Below the pieces are notes generated by a model. The model made no database searches, was not told the origin of the DNA, and saw only the letters and a list, made by a program, of their open reading frames with translations. Below are positions 25,419 to 35,100 of a DNA stretch of 54,772 nucleotides, piece by piece; position 1 is the first letter of the stretch; every line of letters begins with the position of its first letter. The translations under genes were made by a program, and so were the position numbers. Location of the stretch: NCBI GenBank assembly GCA_026991755.1, contig JALXAX010000117.1, forward strand, positions 1-54,772, in the 5' to 3' direction. The stretch comes from Thiotrichaceae bacterium (GTDB taxonomy: Bacteria > Pseudomonadota > Gammaproteobacteria > Thiotrichales > Thiotrichaceae).

Positions 25419-26027
25419 CTAACGTCTTCTTTGCTGATAACGTTGTAACGCAGAACGAGTTCCTGAGTTAATTACGCCATTGATAGGCCCTTTGTAGTAG
25501 CCCTTTGCTTTCAATTTAGCCTGTAAAGCCTGAATGTCAACGCCGCCTTGGCAAGAATACTTGTGGCTATGGTTAGCGCTGTTGTATTTGTGAGTGTGTC
25601 TAATAGACTTTGTACACTTGTTAGCTGGATGTCCGTGAGTCCATCTGTTGCCTCTTGGTGTACCTGTGCAGCTATACTTGTGTGAGTGAGAACGTGAACC
25701 ATTAGGATGGTTGTGTCTAATAGACTTTGTGCATTTATTCGCAGGGTGAGTATGTCCGCTAGCTACAACTTGTGGCTTTGCTGGTACTGCTTCAACTTTA
25801 GGTGCGTTACACGCAGGGCAGTTCTTTGCAATATCTTCAGGAGATACTTGCTGAGATGACCCCGCCACTTGCTGAGATGACCCTGCTACTTGCTGAGATG
25901 AACCTGCTACTTGCTGAGATGATCCTGCAACCTGGGAAGAGTCACCAGAAACTTGCTGTTGGCTACAACCAGCTAAAGTGAATAATAATACCGCGCTAGC
26001 AGCAATCGTTTTACTTACGTTGTTCAT
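25419..26027 (-). CDS. His/Cys-rich lipoprotein with peptidoglycan-binding domain
   Basis: A 202-residue lipoprotein with signal peptide and lipobox LAGC (Cys21). Then come four QQVAGSS heptads, a double repeat of HPANKCTKSIRH plus SHSHKYSC (dense in His and Cys), and a C-terminal PG_binding_1-like segment (LQAKLKAKGYYKGPINGVIN). Metal binding at the cell wall is inferred from the residues, not known. The start at 26027 has AGAGG upstream; a longer form from 26048 is less likely. A terminator follows at 25357. Confidence 0.75.
   Translation of the reverse strand: MNNVSKTIAASAVLLFTLAGCSQQQVSGDSSQVAGSSQQVAGSSQQVAGSSQQVAGSSQQVSPEDIAKNCPACNAPKVEAVPAKPQVVASGHTHPANKCTKSIRHNHPNGSRSHSHKYSCTGTPRGNRWTHGHPANKCTKSIRHTHKYNSANHSHKYSCQGGVDIQALQAKLKAKGYYKGPINGVINSGTRSALQRYQQRRR
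25846..25929. repeat. Four tandem 21-bp repeats coding QQVAGSS
   Basis: Four nearly identical 21-bp units (ACTTGCTGAGATGA core on the plus strand) lie within the lipoprotein gene just after the signal peptide. The number of units could vary by slippage without breaking the frame. Confidence 0.85.
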
Positions 26028-26372
26028 TTTAAAACCTCTTTTACTCATTTTATGAGCTAATTAATTGACATGAAAGCCTGTAGGATAAGATGTAGAATAA
26101 TATTGATAGCTACATTACTTATTACTTATTTATCTTTTACAAACCCAGTAAATAATTGATTATATTAGGGAGTGTTGAAAATAAAGCTAAGCCTAAAAAA
26201 GCTACCAGTATTTGACTAATCTTTGTATATCAACATCTTACACTGCTATTACATAGCGATAAGAAGATATTGTCGTAAAATATAGCGGCAAGTATATTTC
26301 TATTGTTGTGTTTTAGCAACTTTTTATATGAAGTGTCTGCTTTTACATACTCTTAGAGAATTATTGTAACCC
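26028..26372. other. AT-rich intergenic region between divergent genes
   Basis: This divergent spacer should hold promoters for the minus-strand lipoprotein and plus-strand holA. It is AT-rich. I see no hairpin, repeat or open frame worth reporting. Confidence 0.6.
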
Positions 26373-27422
26373 ATGAAACTACGCATCGAACAGCTACCCC
26401 AGTTTTTAACGACACACACGGGCAATGTTTTTTTCTTATCGGGGGATGAGCCACTGCAAATGATGGAAGCTGCTGACCAAATTAGAAAAGCAGCTGTGCA
26501 ACAAGGTTATGATGAACGAGATATTATTTCTTTTGAAGGCGGAAAAGCGGATTGGTCGACACTGACCGCAGCCAGTATTGAATTGTCATTGTTTAGCCAG
26601 AAAAAATTACTGGATGTGCGTTTGTCCAACAGTTCACCGGGTGTAAAGGGCAGTAAAGCAATACGTGAGTATCTTGAAAAGAAGCCCGATGATAAGTTTT
26701 TATTGCTACAAACAGGAAAGTTAGATAAAAGCTCCCGCAATAGTGCTTGGGTAAAAGAGTTAGATAAGCAGGGTGTAATGATTCAAGTATGGGACTTATC
26801 TCCAGCACAAACATTAGCATGGGTAGCTAAGCGCATGAGGAATAGTGGTTTAGAACCCAGCCAAGAAGCAGTACGATTGTTAACAGAACGGATTGAAGGT
26901 AATTTGTTAGCAGCAGATCAAGAAATAAAGAAGTTGGTATTGTTAACGGGTAAAGGAAGCGTTGATGTTGATCAGGTGATGCAGGTCGTTGCAGATAGCT
27001 CTCGGTTTAGCGTATTTGATTTATCTGATGCGGTGTTGCTGGGTGATAGTAGAAGAGTACACCATGTATTGAGCGTTTTGCGTGAGGAAGGCACTGCAAT
27101 GCCATTAATCCTTTGGTCAATCTCCACCTTGTCTCGTCAGTTGCATGATATGTGTTATAAGGTAATGCAGGGAGAGTCTGAGGCGCAAGCGATGAGCGTG
27201 GCGGGTTTTATACCTCAAGCTCGAAAGGCATTGTTTCCTCCAGCGATAAGGCGTTTAAGAGGCGCGAACTGGTCGGAACTCTTGCAACAAAATTTTACGA
27301 TAGAGAGTATGTCGAAAGGCCAGGGTGAGACACGAGTTCGAGATGAGTCGAGAATTTGGGATGCTGTGCTGTCGTTATCGCTGGATTTGGCAGGCAAACA
27401 CATACTAGAAACGAATCAATAA
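26373..27422 (+). CDS. holA: DNA polymerase III subunit delta
   Basis: A 349-residue clamp-loader subunit that opens the sliding clamp. The N-terminal VFFLSGDEPLQMMEAADQIR block and central FDLSDAVLLGD are typical of HolA. It usually follows leuS-lptE; here lptE is absent and the gene stands after an AT-rich gap. The stop is 80 bp before proA. Confidence 0.93.
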   Translation: MKLRIEQLPQFLTTHTGNVFFLSGDEPLQMMEAADQIRKAAVQQGYDERDIISFEGGKADWSTLTAASIELSLFSQKKLLDVRLSNSSPGVKGSKAIREYLEKKPDDKFLLLQTGKLDKSSRNSAWVKELDKQGVMIQVWDLSPAQTLAWVAKRMRNSGLEPSQEAVRLLTERIEGNLLAADQEIKKLVLLTGKGSVDVDQVMQVVADSSRFSVFDLSDAVLLGDSRRVHHVLSVLREEGTAMPLILWSISTLSRQLHDMCYKVMQGESEAQAMSVAGFIPQARKALFPPAIRRLRGANWSELLQQNFTIESMSKGQGETRVRDESRIWDAVLSLSLDLAGKHILETNQ

Positions 27423-27502
27423 GAGGCGGTACTAACCTAGCACTACTTCTATAGAGGTTTTAAAAGTAGGAAGATTGATAAGAGTTATTACAGAGATAAT
27501 GA

Positions 27503-28759
27503 ATGGATATTAAAAAATACATCGAAGAAACAGGCAGTAAAGCAAAACAGGCTGCTAGCGTATTAGCAGCGGCGGAAGCGGGGCAGAAGAACCTAGCTTT
27601 AAATAATATCGCGGACGCGTTGATAGAAAGCTCACAGTGGCTACAAGCTGAGAACGAAAAAGATCTACAAGTAGGGCGTGATAAAGGTTTAGACTCCGCT
27701 ATGTTGGATCGTTTAACGCTTAACGAAAAGGGTGTTGCTAATATGGCCGAAGGCTTGCGTCAGATTGCTGCGTTAGCTGATCCTGTTGGTGGAATTTCAG
27801 ATTTGGAATATCGTCCCTCTGGTATTCAGATAGGTAAAATGCGTGTGCCTTTAGGGGTGGTGGGTATTATTTACGAATCTCGTCCTAATGTTACGGCTGA
27901 TGCGGCAGGGCTGTGTTTAAAGTCAGGTAATGCAACGATATTGCGTGGTGGGTCGGAGGCGATTCATTCTAATCAGGCGATTGCTGTTTGTATTCAAAAA
28001 GGCATAGAGGCTGCGGGCTTGCCGAAAGAGTGCGTACAGGTGATAGAAACAACCGATCGTGATGCGGTAGGCGAGCTATTGCGTGCCAAGGATTATGTCG
28101 ATGTCATTATTCCACGCGGAGGCAAAGGTTTAATTGTGCGTGTTACCGAAGATGCGTTGATTCCTGTTATCAAGCATCTGGATGGTATTTGTCATGTCTA
28201 TGTAGACGATAGTGCAGATTTAAAGAAAGCATCGGACGTAGCCTTCAATGCAAAAACACATCGTTATGGTGTGTGTAATGCGATGGAGACGTTATTGGTG
28301 TCAGAGTCTGTAGCGCATGAATTTCTTCCAGAAATAGCCAAGCGTTATGCTGAAAAAGAAGTTGAGTTAAGAGGTTGTGAAAAAACGCAAACCATCTTGG
28401 CTAGCTGTGGAAAAGCTACAGAGGAAGACTGGCATGAAGAATACTTAGCGCCTATCTTATCCATTCGAGTAGTTGATGATATGAGTGCTGCAATACAGCA
28501 TATTAATCACTATGGCTCACATCATACCGACACGATTATCACGGAAGATTACACTAAAGTACGTCGTTTCTTACGTGAGGTGGATTCAAGCTCGGTGATG
28601 GTTAATGCATCAACCCGTTTCGCAGATGGCTTTGAATATGGCTTGGGGGCGGAGATTGGTATTAGTACCGATAAGTTGCATGCACGAGGCCCCGTTGGTT
28701 TGGAAGGCTTGACGAGCGTGAAGTATATCGTCTTGGGTGACGGACATATTCGCCAATGA
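27503..28759 (+). CDS. proA: Gamma-glutamyl phosphate reductase
   Basis: A 418-residue NADPH-dependent enzyme that makes glutamate-5-semialdehyde for proline. It shows the aldehyde-dehydrogenase-like fold, with [23 protein letters not shown] and, near the active Cys, [13 protein letters not shown]. The stop overlaps nadD by 4 bp, so the two are co-translated. The order proA-nadD-rsfS-rlmH is common in gammaproteobacteria. Confidence 0.97.
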   Translation: MDIKKYIEETGSKAKQAASVLAAAEAGQKNLALNNIADALIESSQWLQAENEKDLQVGRDKGLDSAMLDRLTLNEKGVANMAEGLRQIAALADPVGGISDLEYRPSGIQIGKMRVPLGVVGIIYESRPNVTADAAGLCLKSGNATILRGGSEAIHSNQAIAVCIQKGIEAAGLPKECVQVIETTDRDAVGELLRAKDYVDVIIPRGGKGLIVRVTEDALIPVIKHLDGICHVYVDDSADLKKASDVAFNAKTHRYGVCNAMETLLVSESVAHEFLPEIAKRYAEKEVELRGCEKTQTILASCGKATEEDWHEEYLAPILSIRVVDDMSAAIQHINHYGSHHTDTIITEDYTKVRRFLREVDSSSVMVNASTRFADGFEYGLGAEIGISTDKLHARGPVGLEGLTSVKYIVLGDGHIRQ

Positions 28760-29376
28760 TAGGAATAATGGGGGGCACGTTTGACCCCGTTCATTATGGG
28801 CATTTGCGACCTGCTTTGGAGGTCGCTGAAGCATTGTCATTGAAAGAAGTTCGTTTTATTCCAGCCAAAACCCCTGCCTTAAAAAACCAACCTCAAACGG
28901 CTGTTACTGATCGCTTCCAGATGGTAAGCCTAGCTATTGCTGATCAGCCGTTATTTGTATTGGATGATCGTGAAGTTCACCGAGAAGGCTACTCTTATAC
29001 TGTTGATACACTTCGTTCGTTAGCAGAAGAATTTCCAAAGGAGTCTATTTGTTTTTTATTAGGTGTTGATGCTTTTGAGCAGTTTAAAAAATGGAAAGAC
29101 TGGCAGGAAATCCTAACTATCACTCACCTTGTAGTCTCACATCGACCTAATTATTTTTTGAATAGAAGCCATTGGAATGCTTCTTTTTTTGTTGAGAGTG
29201 CTGAAGATTTACATCGTCATAAAGCAGGGAAAATATTACCTATTGAGGTAACGCAACTAGATATATCGTCTACTTTCATTAGGCAACAAGCAATGCTTAA
29301 TAAAAGTCTTAGCTATCTATTGCCTGAAACAGTAGAGGGTTATATAAGAGAAAAGCAGTTATATACGAGGCTTTAA
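28756..29376 (+). CDS. nadD: Nicotinate-nucleotide adenylyltransferase
   Basis: A 206-residue enzyme that converts nicotinate mononucleotide and ATP to deamido-NAD. It carries the nucleotidyl-transferase [11 protein letters not shown] signature (HxGH) at the N-terminus and the ISSTFIR motif near the C-terminus. The ATG overlaps the proA stop. Confidence 0.96.
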   Translation: MIGIMGGTFDPVHYGHLRPALEVAEALSLKEVRFIPAKTPALKNQPQTAVTDRFQMVSLAIADQPLFVLDDREVHREGYSYTVDTLRSLAEEFPKESICFLLGVDAFEQFKKWKDWQEILTITHLVVSHRPNYFLNRSHWNASFFVESAEDLHRHKAGKILPIEVTQLDISSTFIRQQAMLNKSLSYLLPETVEGYIREKQLYTRL

Positions 29377-29424
29377 ATAGGATATAGGCTAGCCCCCAAG
29401 CCATCATAGCGTTACAATTGATGG

Positions 29425-29775
29425 ATGAATACAAAACAAATCACAGGTCTAGCCCTGTCAGCGCTAGAAGATATGAAAGCACAGGATGTCCGTATCCTTG
29501 ATGTGAGTGAAAAATCAACCATTACCGAAACTATGATTGTCGCTACGGGCACATCATCTAGGCACGTAAAATCTATTGCTCAAAACGTAGTCGTGGAAGC
29601 GAAGCGACAAGGTGAGCAGCCACTAGGTGTCGAGGGTGAGCAAGGCTCAGAGTGGGTGCTGGTTGATCTTGGAGATGTAGTCGTGCATGTCATGATGCAA
29701 CAAACGCGGGACTTTTATAATCTTGAAAAACTTTGGGGTACTGAAACGCAAGTTTCGCCTCAGAAAGTGGATTGA
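29425..29775 (+). CDS. rsfS: Ribosomal silencing factor RsfS
   Basis: A 116-residue protein that binds uL14 and blocks subunit joining when nutrients are short. It has the family blocks [32 protein letters not shown] and [17 protein letters not shown]. It lies 48 bp after nadD. Confidence 0.96.
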   Translation: MNTKQITGLALSALEDMKAQDVRILDVSEKSTITETMIVATGTSSRHVKSIAQNVVVEAKRQGEQPLGVEGEQGSEWVLVDLGDVVVHVMMQQTRDFYNLEKLWGTETQVSPQKVD

Positions 29776-29797
29776 CCCTACCTGTTCGTTATCAATA

Positions 29798-29867
29798 GTT
29801 GCAAAAGTAAAAAACCACGCCCTTCAACTCTGTTCATCAGGCGCTTGTATGTAAAAGCTTTTGCAAC
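29798..29867. repeat. 70-bp inverted repeat between rsfS and rlmH
   Basis: GTTGCAAAAG (29798) is mirrored by CTTTTGCAAC (ending 29867), with an inner CGCC/GGCG pairing. It may be a small palindromic insertion or a processing hairpin in the operon mRNA. Confidence 0.55.
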
Positions 29868-29931
29868 AAATTAATACTCAGCCTCTTTATAGTCTTAATA
29901 GCTTATTACTTACCTTTAGGATTTGCTTGAA

Positions 29932-30405
29932 ATGAAAATTCACTTACTGGCAACAGGTACGAAGATGCCCGATTGGGTTACTAAAGGCTATCTTGAATAT
30001 GCCAATAGGCTAACGGGTAATGTACAACTGCACTTAAAAGAAGTAGCGGCTGAAAAGCGGACTAAAAATAGCGACACCAAAGCTATTTGTAAGAAAGAGT
30101 CAGATAAGTTGATTAAAGCTATTCCTGGTGGTTGTCATGTAGTGGCGCTAGATGTGCTTGGGCAAGCATGGAGTACGGAAAAGCTGGCAAGCCATATGGA
30201 AAACTGGATGATGTCTGGCAAGGACGTTGCCCTGCTAGTGGGTGGCCCAGAGGGTATGACCAGAGAATGTGTCAATCAAGCTGACCAGGTGTGGTCGTTA
30301 TCTGCTCTTACCTTTCCTCATCCTTTAGTACGTGTTTTGTTAGCAGAGCAACTGTATCGGGGCTGGACGGTTACTGAAAACCATCCCTATCATCGTGCAG
30401 GTTAG
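29932..30405 (+). CDS. rlmH: 23S rRNA pseudouridine-1915 N3-methyltransferase
   Basis: A 157-residue SPOUT-class methyltransferase with a knotted SAM site. LLVGGPEGMT and SLSALTFPHPLVRVLLAEQLYR (about residues 122-143) are diagnostic, and the C-terminus ends YHRAG as expected. The ATG at 29932 gives the standard length; an in-frame TTG three codons earlier is less likely. maf starts 5 bp downstream. Confidence 0.96.
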   Translation: MKIHLLATGTKMPDWVTKGYLEYANRLTGNVQLHLKEVAAEKRTKNSDTKAICKKESDKLIKAIPGGCHVVALDVLGQAWSTEKLASHMENWMMSGKDVALLVGGPEGMTRECVNQADQVWSLSALTFPHPLVRVLLAEQLYRGWTVTENHPYHRAG

Positions 30406-30410
30406 TTGAT

Positions 30411-30977
30411 ATGCAGCGTATTATCTTGGCTTCTGCATCGCCTCGTCGTAGGGAATTGCTTGATCAGATCGGTGTCCGCTATCATGTAAAAGCAGTGGAT
30501 ATTGATGAGTCTGCAAGGGTAGGTGAATCAGCTGAAGCTTTAGTGCAACGACTAGCCGCAGAAAAAGCAGAAGCGGCTTGGCAAAAAGAGCATGATAACA
30601 ATACAGTAGTGCTGGGTGCAGATACACTAGGTGTGTTAAATGGCCAGTTACTAGTTAAGCCGAAAGATTATCAACACGCTCATCAAATGCTTTCAGCTAT
30701 GTCGGGTAACAGTCACACTATACTTTCTGCTGTCGCCTTGCGACATAAAAAGGGATGCAGTGTTAAATTGAATGTCAACAACGTGACCTTCAAAACGTTG
30801 ACGGATGGGGAGATTCAAACATACTGGGAAACTGGTGAGCCACAAGATAAAGCAGGAGCATATGCTATTCAAGGATATGCGGCGGTTTTTATCAAGCGAA
30901 TAGAAGGCTCGTATTCGGGTGTGATGGGGTTGCCTCTGTATGAAACTAAGCAACTGCTAAACCGATATTCTAATTAG
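30411..30977 (+). CDS. maf: Maf-family nucleoside triphosphate pyrophosphatase
   Basis: A 188-residue house-cleaning NTP pyrophosphatase. It has the N-terminal ILASASPRRRELL motif, VLGADTLG and DKAGAYAIQGYAAVFI with the catalytic Asp/Lys. The YhdE subgroup acting on dTTP/UTP is likely. It is tightly linked to rlmH and lies upstream of rng, as in many relatives. Confidence 0.93.
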   Translation: MQRIILASASPRRRELLDQIGVRYHVKAVDIDESARVGESAEALVQRLAAEKAEAAWQKEHDNNTVVLGADTLGVLNGQLLVKPKDYQHAHQMLSAMSGNSHTILSAVALRHKKGCSVKLNVNNVTFKTLTDGEIQTYWETGEPQDKAGAYAIQGYAAVFIKRIEGSYSGVMGLPLYETKQLLNRYSN

Positions 30978-30985
30978 CTTAATTC

Positions 30986-31154
30986 GTAACTGCTCAGATT
31001 GCCCGCTACTTTGTTCAAGAGCAAGGCGAAAGCGCGCAGTTTATAAATATAAATGAGCACTTTTAAAGCTACCGCGTCCTGCTTTCGCCCCTCACCTACA
31101 TCCCTGTAGGCGACGCAGCTATTGGGCAAAGTAGTGGGTAAGCTGAGTAGTTAC
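30986..31154. repeat. 169-bp palindromic element between maf and rng
   Basis: The left arm GTAACTGCTCAG followed by CCCGCTACTTTG is mirrored at the right by CAAAGTAGTGGG and CTGAGTAGTTAC. The GC-rich interior also contains smaller stems (GGCGAAAGC/GCTTTCGCC and CTACATCCCTGTAG). It has no coding capacity and is probably MITE-like. Confidence 0.7.
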
Positions 31155-31187
31155 AATTTCTAAACTTAAAATGGGATAGCAACAATA

Positions 31188-32669
31188 ATGAATACCGAAT
31201 TACTGATTAATGTTACCCCTCAAGAATCTCGTGTTGCTCTGTTGAGTAATGGTGTTTTGCAAGAGGTTCATATTGAAAGGTCGACCCACCAAGGCATAGT
31301 TGGAAATATATATAAAGGTAAAGTGAGTCGTGTACTTCCCGGTATGGAAGCTGCATTTATCAATATAGGCCTTGAAAAAGCAGCTTTTTTGCACGCTTCT
31401 GATTTGACCCCTAAGTTTAAGGGTGTGGTTAAGAGTAATGGCAGTGAACATAGCGGAACCCCCAATATTGCTGAGCTGTTGCATGAAGGGAAAAGCATCC
31501 TCGTTCAGGTTATAAAAGACCCTCTGGGTACAAAAGGTGCGCGTTTAACAACCTATGTCACTATTCCATCTCGCTCGTTAGTTTTAGTCCCTGAAGATAG
31601 TTCGCTAGGTGTTTCTAGCAAAATCGAAGACCCTGAAGAAAGAGAGCGGTTAAAAGACCTAGTTGAAGCTATTCGCAGTGAAACAGAAGATGACTTCGGC
31701 TATATTATTCGTACCGCTGCCGAAGGTGTCGATGAAAGGGTACTGCGTTCGGATATCACTTTCTTACGTAAACGCTGGCAGGATATCCAGGGCTTATCCA
31801 GAGAAACTACAAAACCATCGGTTATGTACTCTGATTTACCCTTGGTGCATCGAGTATTAAGAGATATGGTCGGTGAATCTGTTGAGAAAGTGCGTATTGA
31901 CTCTAGAGAAACGCTGGCTGGAGTCACTGAGTTTTGCGAATCTTATATCCCTGAATTGCTGGATGTCATTGAACATTACCCTGGTGAAAGACCTATCTTT
32001 GATATTTATGGTGTTGAAGATGAAATCCAAAAAGCACTTGAGAGACAGGTTCAACTGAAGTCGGGTGGTTATCTCATCATCGACCAAACAGAATCAATGA
32101 CGACCATTGATGTAAATACAGGTAGATTTGTTGGGCATAGAAACTTAGAAGAAACGATTTTCAAGACCAATTTAGAAGCAGCTCAGGCAATAGCAAGGCA
32201 GCTACGATTAAGGAACTTGGGTGGCATTATTATTATCGATTTTATCGATATGAAGGATTACAGCCATCGTCAGCAAGTATTACAAGCTTTAGAAAAAGTA
32301 CTAGCGGCTGATTCTGCGAAAACCTATGTAAGCACAGTGTCGCAGCTTGGTTTAGTCGAAATGACCCGAAAACGCACTCGTGAAAGCCTAGAACATATCG
32401 TCTGTGAAGCTTGTCCTATCTGTGTTGGTAAAGGTTATCTGAAAACAGCGCAGACGGTGTGCTACGAAATATTTAGAGAAATATTGCGAGAAGTCAGGCA
32501 ATTTGACGCAAAAGAGTTGCTTGTATTAGCCTCTCAAGATGTGGTTGATTTGTTGTTGGATGAAGAGTCGGATAACTTGGCTCAATTACAAACTTTTGTA
32601 GATAGAAATATTCGCTTCCAAGTAGAATCGCTGTATACGCAAGAGCAGTACGATATTGTTTTAATGTAG
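31188..32669 (+). CDS. rng: Ribonuclease G
   Basis: A 493-residue endoribonuclease for 16S rRNA 5' end maturation and mRNA decay. It has an N-terminal S1 domain (GNIYKGKVSRVLPGMEAAFI), the catalytic core with TIDVNTGRFVG and IIIIDFIDMKD, and the zinc-link CEACPICVGKG. Length agrees with RNase G rather than RNase E, which has a long C-terminal tail. In many gammaproteobacteria yhdP follows; here the nitrilase gene comes directly. Confidence 0.95.
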   Translation: MNTELLINVTPQESRVALLSNGVLQEVHIERSTHQGIVGNIYKGKVSRVLPGMEAAFINIGLEKAAFLHASDLTPKFKGVVKSNGSEHSGTPNIAELLHEGKSILVQVIKDPLGTKGARLTTYVTIPSRSLVLVPEDSSLGVSSKIEDPEERERLKDLVEAIRSETEDDFGYIIRTAAEGVDERVLRSDITFLRKRWQDIQGLSRETTKPSVMYSDLPLVHRVLRDMVGESVEKVRIDSRETLAGVTEFCESYIPELLDVIEHYPGERPIFDIYGVEDEIQKALERQVQLKSGGYLIIDQTESMTTIDVNTGRFVGHRNLEETIFKTNLEAAQAIARQLRLRNLGGIIIIDFIDMKDYSHRQQVLQALEKVLAADSAKTYVSTVSQLGLVEMTRKRTRESLEHIVCEACPICVGKGYLKTAQTVCYEIFREILREVRQFDAKELLVLASQDVVDLLLDEESDNLAQLQTFVDRNIRFQVESLYTQEQYDIVLM

Positions 32670-32767
32670 GTGTAAGTCAGTATGGCTTCTAGAATAAAAA
32701 AACAAAATGACCTGAGTAATTTCAGGTGCAATAATATTAACTATTAAAAGAGTGTGGAGAGGAAATA

Positions 32768-33580
32768 ATGGCGAAAATTGCCGCTATCCAAATGGCGTCA
32801 GGGCCTCATGTACAAGCGAATCTCATGGAGGCTTGCAGGCTTATTAAAGAAGCGTCAGCGCAGGGTGCCGAAATGGTCGTATTGCCTGAAACCTTTGGTA
32901 TTATGGGTAATAGCCCAACTGATACAGTAGCTGTAGCAGAAGAGGTTGGAAAAGGCCCCATGCAGTCAGCCATGAGCCAGTGTGCGAAAGAGAATAAACT
33001 ATGGATCGTTGCAGGGACTATTCCCATAAAATCGCCCAACCCAAGCAAGTATTATGCCGCGTCTATTATGTACAACGAGAAAGGTGAGCAAATTGCACGC
33101 TATGACAAGCGCCATTTATTTGATGTTGAGCTATCAGAAGCAAAAGAAACCTATACTGAAAGCGATACGACGGTAGCGGGTGAGAATCTAGTTGTGGTAG
33201 ACACTCCTTTTGGAAAAGTTGGCATGGCAGTGTGCTACGACCTACGTTTTCCTGCTTATTTTCGTAAAATGATGGCAGCAGATGCTGATATTTTTGTTCT
33301 ACCTTCAGCTTTTACAGAGACTACGGGTAAGGCGCATTGGGAAGTCCTTTTACGTGCACGAGCCATAGAAAACTTAAGTTATATGATTGCACCCGCACAA
33401 GGCGGATATCACGTTAGTGGTCGTACTACTTATGGTCATAGTATGGTGATTGACTATTGGGGTAATGTGCGCGAAGAGCTAGGTAAAGGTGCTGGTATTA
33501 TTTTGATAGATACTGATTTGAAAGCTCAAGCCGCAACACGAAAAGCATTCCCTGTGTTAGAACATAGACTAGATGGTTAG
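32768..33580 (+). CDS. Nitrilase-superfamily amidohydrolase
   Basis: A 270-residue carbon-nitrogen hydrolase with the Glu41-Lys114-Cys156 triad (LPETFG, DKRHLFD, AVCYDLRFP). The Nit1-like branch that removes the amide of deaminated glutathione is the likely function, a metabolite-repair role. It sits between rng and tldD as in Pseudomonas. GTGGAGAGG provides a strong ribosome site. Confidence 0.9.
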   Translation: MAKIAAIQMASGPHVQANLMEACRLIKEASAQGAEMVVLPETFGIMGNSPTDTVAVAEEVGKGPMQSAMSQCAKENKLWIVAGTIPIKSPNPSKYYAASIMYNEKGEQIARYDKRHLFDVELSEAKETYTESDTTVAGENLVVVDTPFGKVGMAVCYDLRFPAYFRKMMAADADIFVLPSAFTETTGKAHWEVLLRARAIENLSYMIAPAQGGYHVSGRTTYGHSMVIDYWGNVREELGKGAGIILIDTDLKAQAATRKAFPVLEHRLDG

Positions 33581-33657
33581 AAGACTAGATGGTTAGAAGT
33601 TTTGTATCTGATTCAGCTAGCTTAAAGCTCAACTAAATACCCCAACGGAACCCTTAT

Positions 33658-35100
33658 ATGAATGATCCTATGAACTTGGCTCAGGCTGCAATTTTAGAGC
33701 CTGCAGGTCTTACGGAAACAGACCTTGACCAAGTCTTTGCTAAACTTAACCAGTCTACGATTGATCTTGCCGATGTTTATTTTCAATCGGCTCGTCATGA
33801 GTCTTGGTCTTTGGAAGACAGTATTGTTAAGTCAGGTAGCTATAGTATTGAACAAGGTTTTGGGGTGCGGGCCATCTCAGGAGAGCAAACAGGTTTTGCC
33901 TACTCTGATGAAATTACTCTTGATGCTTTGCTAGAGTCTGCAAGTGCAGCAAGAGCCATTACTAAGTCAGGTACCAGTTTAAAAGTAAAAGGCTGGCAGC
34001 GACGTGAGAACCCTCAGCAACTTTATCTGCCTAATAACCCCTTAGACTCTCTCACAGAAACAGAAAAAATTGCCTTGTTGCACCTTGCTGATAAAACGGC
34101 ACGCGCAGAAAGTCCGTATGTGCAGGAGGTTTTACCCAGTATTTCAGCCAGCTTTGAGGTGGTCTTAATTGCCGATAACCAAGGGCAATTAGTTGCCGAT
34201 GTGCGCCCACTTGTGCGCATGAACGTAACTGTCATTGTTGATAAAGAAGGTCAACGTGAAAGTGCCAGTTATGGTGGTGGTGGTCGTTACGATCTCACTT
34301 GGTTTAATAAGGAACAGCGTGTAGAAGAATATGCGCGTGAGGCGGTACGCTTAGCATTGGTTAACTTGGAAGCGGTTGCTGCACCAGCGGGAAGCATGGA
34401 TGTTGTTTTAGGTAATGGCTGGCCTGGTATTTTACTGCATGAAGCCGTCGGGCATGGCTTGGAAGGTGACTTTAATCGTAAGGGGACGTCTGCTTTTTCA
34501 GGAAAAGTAGGTCAACAAGTTGCTTCTAAAGGTGTAACCGTAGTTGATGATGGAACACTAGAAAATAGACGAGGGTCATTAAGTGTTGATGACGAAGGGA
34601 CTCCTACCCAATGCACCACATTGATAGAAGACGGCATTCTCAAAGGCTATATGCAAGATAAGCAGAATGCTAAATTAATGAATACTTCGGTGACAGGTAA
34701 TGGACGGCGAGAATCCTACTCCTGCTTGCCAATGCCTCGTATGACGAATACCTATATGCATGCAGGTGGGTATGATCCTGAAGAAATAATCGCTTCTGTT
34801 GATAAAGGTTTATACGCTGTGAGTTTTGGTGGCGGTCAGGTTGATATTACTTCAGGTAAATTTGTTTTTTCATCCTCCGAAGCTTATTTGATAGAGAACG
34901 GAAAAATTGGCAAGCCTGTAAAAGGCGCGACGCTGATTGGCAATGGCCCTGAAGCAATGACTAGAATTAGTATGATTGGTAATGATTTAGCACTGGACTC
35001 AGGTGTTGGCGTTTGTGGTAAAGCAGGACAAAGCGTGCCTGTTGGGGTGGGGCAACCTACCTTGCGAATAGATGATCTAACCGTGGGAGGAACTGCCTAA
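33658..35100 (+). CDS. tldD: TldD, metalloprotease subunit
   Basis: A 480-residue subunit of the TldD/TldE protease, which removes leaders or cleaves unfolded peptides. The catalytic zinc motif is HEAVGH (261-266), with a downstream Cys-containing [15 protein letters not shown] region. The stop overlaps pmbA by one base (TAATG), so the partners are co-translated. Confidence 0.96.
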   Translation: MNDPMNLAQAAILEPAGLTETDLDQVFAKLNQSTIDLADVYFQSARHESWSLEDSIVKSGSYSIEQGFGVRAISGEQTGFAYSDEITLDALLESASAARAITKSGTSLKVKGWQRRENPQQLYLPNNPLDSLTETEKIALLHLADKTARAESPYVQEVLPSISASFEVVLIADNQGQLVADVRPLVRMNVTVIVDKEGQRESASYGGGGRYDLTWFNKEQRVEEYAREAVRLALVNLEAVAAPAGSMDVVLGNGWPGILLHEAVGHGLEGDFNRKGTSAFSGKVGQQVASKGVTVVDDGTLENRRGSLSVDDEGTPTQCTTLIEDGILKGYMQDKQNAKLMNTSVTGNGRRESYSCLPMPRMTNTYMHAGGYDPEEIIASVDKGLYAVSFGGGQVDITSGKFVFSSSEAYLIENGKIGKPVKGATLIGNGPEAMTRISMIGNDLALDSGVGVCGKAGQSVPVGVGQPTLRIDDLTVGGTA

